Shown one piece after another: positions 21,437 to 24,482 of a stretch of DNA of 24,482 nt. The notes under the pieces were generated by a model that saw nothing but the letters and a program-made list of their open reading frames with translations, was not told where the DNA came from and searched no databases. Positions within the stretch are counted from its first letter, which is position 1, and the number at the start of each line of letters is the position of its first letter. The DNA is from Granulicella sp. Its GTDB lineage: Bacteria > Acidobacteriota > Terriglobia > Terriglobales > Acidobacteriaceae. Where the stretch lies: contig PKWK01000161.1 of NCBI GenBank assembly GCA_003133205.1, positions 2,619 to 27,100 on the forward strand, written 5' to 3'. The position numbers and the translations under genes are program-made.

Positions 21437-22567
21437 ATCGCCACCCTGCTCCCATCGCCGCTCTCGGAAAAAGCCGCCGCAGCGGAGCTGGAGCCGCTCG
21501 CGCCGGGAACGCCCGCGACACGCCTGCGCGACTCGTTCGGGCGCGCGATTACTGACCTCCGCATCTCCGTTACCGACCGCTGCAACTACAAGTGCGTCTA
21601 CTGCCGTACCGGCAACGAGGGCGCGCAGTATACCGAGCTGCCCATCGCCGACTATCTCCGCATGGTGCGGATCCTGGTCTCGCTTGGCATTGAAAAGGTG
21701 CGACTTACGGGTGGCGAGCCCCTCCTGCGCTCCGGCCTGGTCGAAATGGTCGCCGAACTCGCCCGCATGCGCACCGCCTACCACCCCGATGGCACGCATC
21801 TCGAAGCAGGCGAATCCGGCCACCCGCTGGATATCGCGCTCACCACCAATGGTCACCTGCTGGAATCCATGGCCGCACCGCTTGCAGCCGCCGGCCTCAA
21901 CCGCGTCACTGTCAGCATGGACGCGGTCGACTCCGAGACCTTCACCCGCATCACCCGCGTCCCCCGCAGCTACGAGCGCGTGCTGGCCGGCGTTCGCGCC
22001 GCGCAGGCCGCCGGCCTCGGAACGGTCAAGATCAACTGCGTGTTGCTCCACGGATTCAACGATTCTCAGATCGAGTCCTTCGCAGAATTCTCACGCCGCG
22101 AGGGCGTCATCGTCCGCTTCATCGAGTTCATGCCGCTGGAAGAAGACCGCACCTGGAAGCCCGAGACCGTCGTCACGATGGACGAGATTCTCACCCGGCT
22201 CAACGCCTGGCGTCCCTCCTGCGGCGTCCCCGCGGGCCTGGTTGAGCTGCCGCCACGCGCTGTGAGCGAGACCGCCAAGCGCTTCACCTTCGCCGACGGC
22301 GTGGGCGAGATCGGTGTCATCGCGCCCGTCTCCCGGCCATTCTGCGGCCATTGCAGCCGCGTCCGCATTACCTCCGACGGAGCCCTGCGCACCTGCCTCT
22401 TCTCGCAGTCCGACCACGACCTCTACGGCGAGATGAAGAGAGGCGGAACCGATGAAGAACTCGCCGCGTATATAAGGCGTACCGTTATGCGGAAAGAAGC
22501 CCGCCATCACATCGGCGAGCCCGGCTTCGAGAAACCTTCAAGAAACATGGTGCACATCGGCGGCTAA
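21437..22567 (+). CDS. moaA: GTP 3',8-cyclase MoaA (molybdenum cofactor synthesis), atypical start
   Basis: Radical SAM enzyme that rearranges GTP to cyclic dehydro-GTP, the first step of molybdopterin synthesis. The SAM cluster motif CNYKCVYC encoded at 21581-21604 (Cys49, 53, 56 counting from ATC 21437) lies upstream of the first ATG of the frame (21662), so the gene must begin earlier. No ATG, GTG or TTG exists between the stop at 21359 and 21662. ATC 21437, after GGAGAAA, would give (M)ATLLPSPLSEKAAAAELEP; CTG 21446 and 21488 are alternatives. Further motifs are KVRLTGGEPLLRSGLVEMVA, VTVSMDAVDSETFTRIT, the C-terminal cluster FCGHCSRVRITSDGALRTCL, and the essential C-terminal Gly-Gly (MVHIGG). 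376 residues. All catalytic parts are present. A sequencing error in the start codon is a simple alternative. Confidence 0.9.
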   Translation: MATLLPSPLSEKAAAAELEPLAPGTPATRLRDSFGRAITDLRISVTDRCNYKCVYCRTGNEGAQYTELPIADYLRMVRILVSLGIEKVRLTGGEPLLRSGLVEMVAELARMRTAYHPDGTHLEAGESGHPLDIALTTNGHLLESMAAPLAAAGLNRVTVSMDAVDSETFTRITRVPRSYERVLAGVRAAQAAGLGTVKINCVLLHGFNDSQIESFAEFSRREGVIVRFIEFMPLEEDRTWKPETVVTMDEILTRLNAWRPSCGVPAGLVELPPRAVSETAKRFTFADGVGEIGVIAPVSRPFCGHCSRVRITSDGALRTCLFSQSDHDLYGEMKRGGTDEELAAYIRRTVMRKEARHHIGEPGFEKPSRNMVHIGG

Positions 22568-22658
22568 AGTCGATTCGTCACATTAATAGGCGGGCATCCC
22601 CCTTTTGAGGTATACCGGGCTTTAGCCATTCCGTGGTTTGCTAATTCTGAGGTGTAAC

Positions 22659-23807
22659 TTGGCGGAGAAGCGGCCATTCGCGGTGATCGAAAGCAAGCAG
22701 ATGGACCATCTGCGTGTTTTCCATGACGTCGCTCGCGCTCTCACTCAGGCGCTCGAACGCGAAGAGATCCTGCGCACCATCATGGAAAAGATGGCCCAGT
22801 TCTTCGGCCCGGAGAGCTGGTCCTTGCTGCTGGTGGACGAGAAGACCCAGGAACTCTACTACCCCATCGCCATCGGCGAGGATGCGGAAAGCCTGCGCGC
22901 TCTGCGCATTCCGCTCGGCGAAGGCGTCGCCGGCTGGGTGGCGTCCAGCGGCACTGCCCTGGTCGTCCCCGATGTCTCCCTCGATCCCCAGTGGAGCGCG
23001 TTTTCGCGCGCTCATCCCGAGCTCAACATCCAGTCCATCGCCTGCATGCCGATCCGTTCCGGCGACAAGACGCTGGGCGTCATCCAGCTCCGCAACTACA
23101 AACTCGACCTGATGAGCGAGTACTCGCAGTCCTTCCTCCGGATTCTCTGCGACTATGCCGCCATCGCCATCCAGAACGCGCGCTCGGTGGAACTGATTCA
23201 TGAACTCACCATCACCGACGACTGCACCGGCCTGTTCAACGCGCGCCACCTCTACACCATGCTGGACGAGCAGATCGCGCTCTCAGCCGCCAACCGCAGC
23301 CACGAGTTCAGCCTGCTCTTCGTCGACCTCGACCACTTCAAAGAGGTCAACGACACGCACGGCCATCTGGTCGGAAGCCGCCTGCTCGCCGAGGTTGGCA
23401 GCCTGATGAAGCGGGTTCTCGGGCCGGACAACCTGTGCTTCCGCTACGGTGGCGACGAGTTCGTGGCCCTGCTCCCTGGTCTGGGCAAAAAGGCCGCCAT
23501 CGACTCCACCATGCAGCTCTGGGAACAGCTTCGCGTCGCCCGCTTCCTCTCGGGCGCAGGTCTCAATCTCGGCCTGGCGGGAAGCTTCGGTCTCGCCACC
23601 TTCCCCGAGGATGGCAACAGCGTGCAGGCCATCATCCGATCCGCCGACACCCAGATGTACGCCGCCAAGACCACCCGCGACAACGTCTCCGTCGCCGGTC
23701 TCGGCCTGGTCGCCGGCGCCCAGCCAGCGATCGCGGCCCGGGCCGGACGCTCCGCCACCATGGCCGGAGCCGACATGGCCACCATGCACCGCGCCATCAC
23801 CCATTAG
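22659..23807 (+). CDS. GAF-GGDEF diguanylate cyclase
   Basis: Makes cyclic di-GMP from two GTP. 382 residues from TTG 22659, which has GAGGTG a few bases upstream; ATG 22701 is the alternative. The GAF domain covers about 25-175 (LRTIMEKMAQFFGPESWSLL, PLGEGVAGWVASSGTALVVP, IACMPIRSGDKTLGVIQL). The GGDEF domain covers about 185-350 (TITDDCTGLFNARHLYTMLD, FVDLDHFKEVNDTHGHLVGS) with the intact signature FRYGGDEF, GGDEF at 264-268. The usual RxxD inhibitory site just before GGDEF is absent (VLGPDNLCFRY), so feedback inhibition by product is unlikely at that site. The C-terminal 40 residues are Ala/Gly-rich and unstructured. Cytosolic, with no membrane segment; the GAF domain would bind an unknown small ligand. 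Confidence 0.93.
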   Translation: MAEKRPFAVIESKQMDHLRVFHDVARALTQALEREEILRTIMEKMAQFFGPESWSLLLVDEKTQELYYPIAIGEDAESLRALRIPLGEGVAGWVASSGTALVVPDVSLDPQWSAFSRAHPELNIQSIACMPIRSGDKTLGVIQLRNYKLDLMSEYSQSFLRILCDYAAIAIQNARSVELIHELTITDDCTGLFNARHLYTMLDEQIALSAANRSHEFSLLFVDLDHFKEVNDTHGHLVGSRLLAEVGSLMKRVLGPDNLCFRYGGDEFVALLPGLGKKAAIDSTMQLWEQLRVARFLSGAGLNLGLAGSFGLATFPEDGNSVQAIIRSADTQMYAAKTTRDNVSVAGLGLVAGAQPAIAARAGRSATMAGADMATMHRAITH

Positions 23808-23878
23808 CCCCTTCGACGATCCCCTGAATCGCAAATTCCTGATCGGCCGCCACCCGACGCTCGCTTGCACGCGCGTCT

Positions 23879-23897
23879 TATATCGTGTAACGATATA
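23879..23897. promoter_or_regulatory. Candidate operator, perfect inverted repeat
   Basis: TATATCGT-GTA-ACGATATA: two 8-base arms match perfectly around three bases, AT-rich in GC-rich surroundings. It resembles sites bound by dimeric HTH repressors. It does not fit the FNR/DNR (TTGAT-N4-ATCAA) box. It lies about 330 bases before norB and 72 after the GGDEF stop. Confidence 0.5.
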
Positions 23898-24002
23898 CCT
23901 GCTAGGGCCTCGTCGAGGACGTTCTGCGGTATGCCGTCCGGTCCGCTCACTCAATCGATGAGGCTGGTCTCTTTTGTGACTAAAGTCCCTGCATTGGTTT
24001 GA

Positions 24003-24028
24003 GCAACACGCTACCGTAGCTGTGTTGC
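24003..24028 (+). other. Strong hairpin in the norB leader region
   Basis: GCAACACGCTA (24003-24013) pairs with TAGC plus GTGTTGC (24017-24028) with one bulged T and loop CCG. An 11-bp stem without a T-run; it may end the GGDEF transcript or be part of the norB leader. Confidence 0.5.
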
Positions 24029-24229
24029 GCTTCTCAAGGACGAGAGCCGATGCACTTCGCAGTCACCCTGAAATTCGTTTTTGTGCGCTCCGCCAACACG
24101 GGCGCTAGTCCAGCATGCCGGCCGTAATTCGCATGTGTGCACTCAACAATCGGCCTGATGGTTCGTCTTGGCTTCACCCTGGATACCCAGGATCGGCAAT
24201 CTGCCACGCGTTCCAAGTGAGGAAATATC

Positions 24230-24482
24230 ATGTCTTATAAGCGTTATTGGTGGGCCCTGGCTGTCGTCATCATCGGCTCGTTCATGGTTCTGGGTGGAGA
24301 GGGCCGCAAGATGATCAGCGGAGCCCCACCCCTTCCCGATGTCTACAGCACGGACGGCCAACTCCTTTTCACCGGCAGTTCCATCACGGATGGCCAGGGT
24401 GTATGGCAGTCCATTGGCGGGCAGGAGATCGGCACCGTGTGGGGCCATGGCGCATACGTCGCTCCCGACTGGAGCGCCGATT
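24230..24482 (+). CDS. norB: Nitric oxide reductase, quinol-dependent type (qNOR), 5' part
   Basis: The first 84 codons of a membrane-bound heme-copper-type enzyme that reduces 2 NO to N2O, taking electrons from quinol. ATG 24230 is preceded by GAGGAAA at a good distance. It begins with a transmembrane helix (YWWALAVVIIGSFMVLGG), then a periplasmic segment GAPPLPDVYSTDGQLLFTGS, a GQGVWQSIGGQEIGTVWGHG stretch and AYVAPDWSAD at the window edge. The QSIGG...GS/TVWGHGAYVAPDWSADW block is characteristic of the N-terminal extension in the single-subunit qNOR form (NorZ), as opposed to cytochrome-c-dependent NorCB. The catalytic helices are outside the window. Its role is NO detoxification or denitrification. 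Confidence 0.9.
   Translation, partial: MSYKRYWWALAVVIIGSFMVLGGEGRKMISGAPPLPDVYSTDGQLLFTGSSITDGQGVWQSIGGQEIGTVWGHGAYVAPDWSAD

Larger units (their letters stand above)
23808..24229 (+). other. Gene-free region upstream of norB
   Basis: About 420 bases with no supportable gene. It holds a perfect 8-bp inverted repeat (23879-23897) and a strong hairpin (24003-24028), listed separately. The last bases carry GAGGAAA, a good ribosome binding site for the nitric oxide reductase start at 24230. Confidence 0.6.

Noticed and set aside
24143..24448. Minus-strand frame opposite the norB start
   Set aside because: The plus strand gives an unmistakable qNOR N-terminus with a good ribosome binding site; the opposite frame is a shadow.

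Overview
The window looks like chromosomal DNA of a GC-rich soil acidobacterium (Acidobacteriaceae/Terriglobales type). Three things point there: a TIGR03435-type protein (19849-20727), a PEP-CTERM exported protein (9899-10633), and dispersed palindromes of the GGGGC-TTTA-GCCCC kind. The placement rests on protein families and sequence style, not on a marker-gene comparison.

Layout. 1-1089 (minus): N-terminal two thirds of a gamma-glutamyltransferase. 1276-2918: an ECF-like sigma factor translationally coupled to a TonB-type protein. 3028-4224: ispE, unusually long. 4260-4333: tRNA-Gln(UUG). 4627-7300: prs, rplY (L25/Ctc) and pth. 7409-9468: rpsF, rpsR, a hicA-hicB toxin-antitoxin pair, then rplI, ending in a strong hairpin. 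9899-10633: PEP-CTERM protein behind a good sigma-54-type promoter. 11016-12314 (minus): MacB/FtsX-like permease. 12315-16580 is an accessory patch. It holds an orphan coding tail, a group II intron 3' end, an RsbRD-N-like protein, a Gfo/Idh/MocA oxidoreductase, several small unknown genes and a probable transposase remnant, part of it between inverted copies of a 25-nt sequence. 16660-21213: secreted proteins, etfB-etfA, the TIGR03435 protein and a membrane protein. 21437-22567: moaA with no normal start codon. 22659-23807: GAF-GGDEF diguanylate cyclase. 24230-end: start of a quinol-type nitric oxide reductase (norB/norZ).

How the genes fit together. prs (PRPP), pth (recycling of peptidyl-tRNA), tRNA-Gln and the ribosomal proteins S6, S18, L9 and L25 form a housekeeping translation and nucleotide block. 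hicAB lies inside the ribosomal operon, so its transcription probably follows ribosome synthesis. EtfBA transfers electrons from flavin dehydrogenases, MoaA starts molybdenum cofactor synthesis, and NorB detoxifies or respires NO.

The best candidate for something undescribed is a 36-nt palindromic element. It occurs in the same reading frame inside two unrelated genes (tonB-like and ispE), adds 12 residues to each protein, and keeps its 10-bp stem through paired base changes. It resembles in concept the protein-coding palindromic elements of Rickettsia. A second dispersed-looking repeat also lies in ispE. No genome comparison could be run here, so copy number is unknown.
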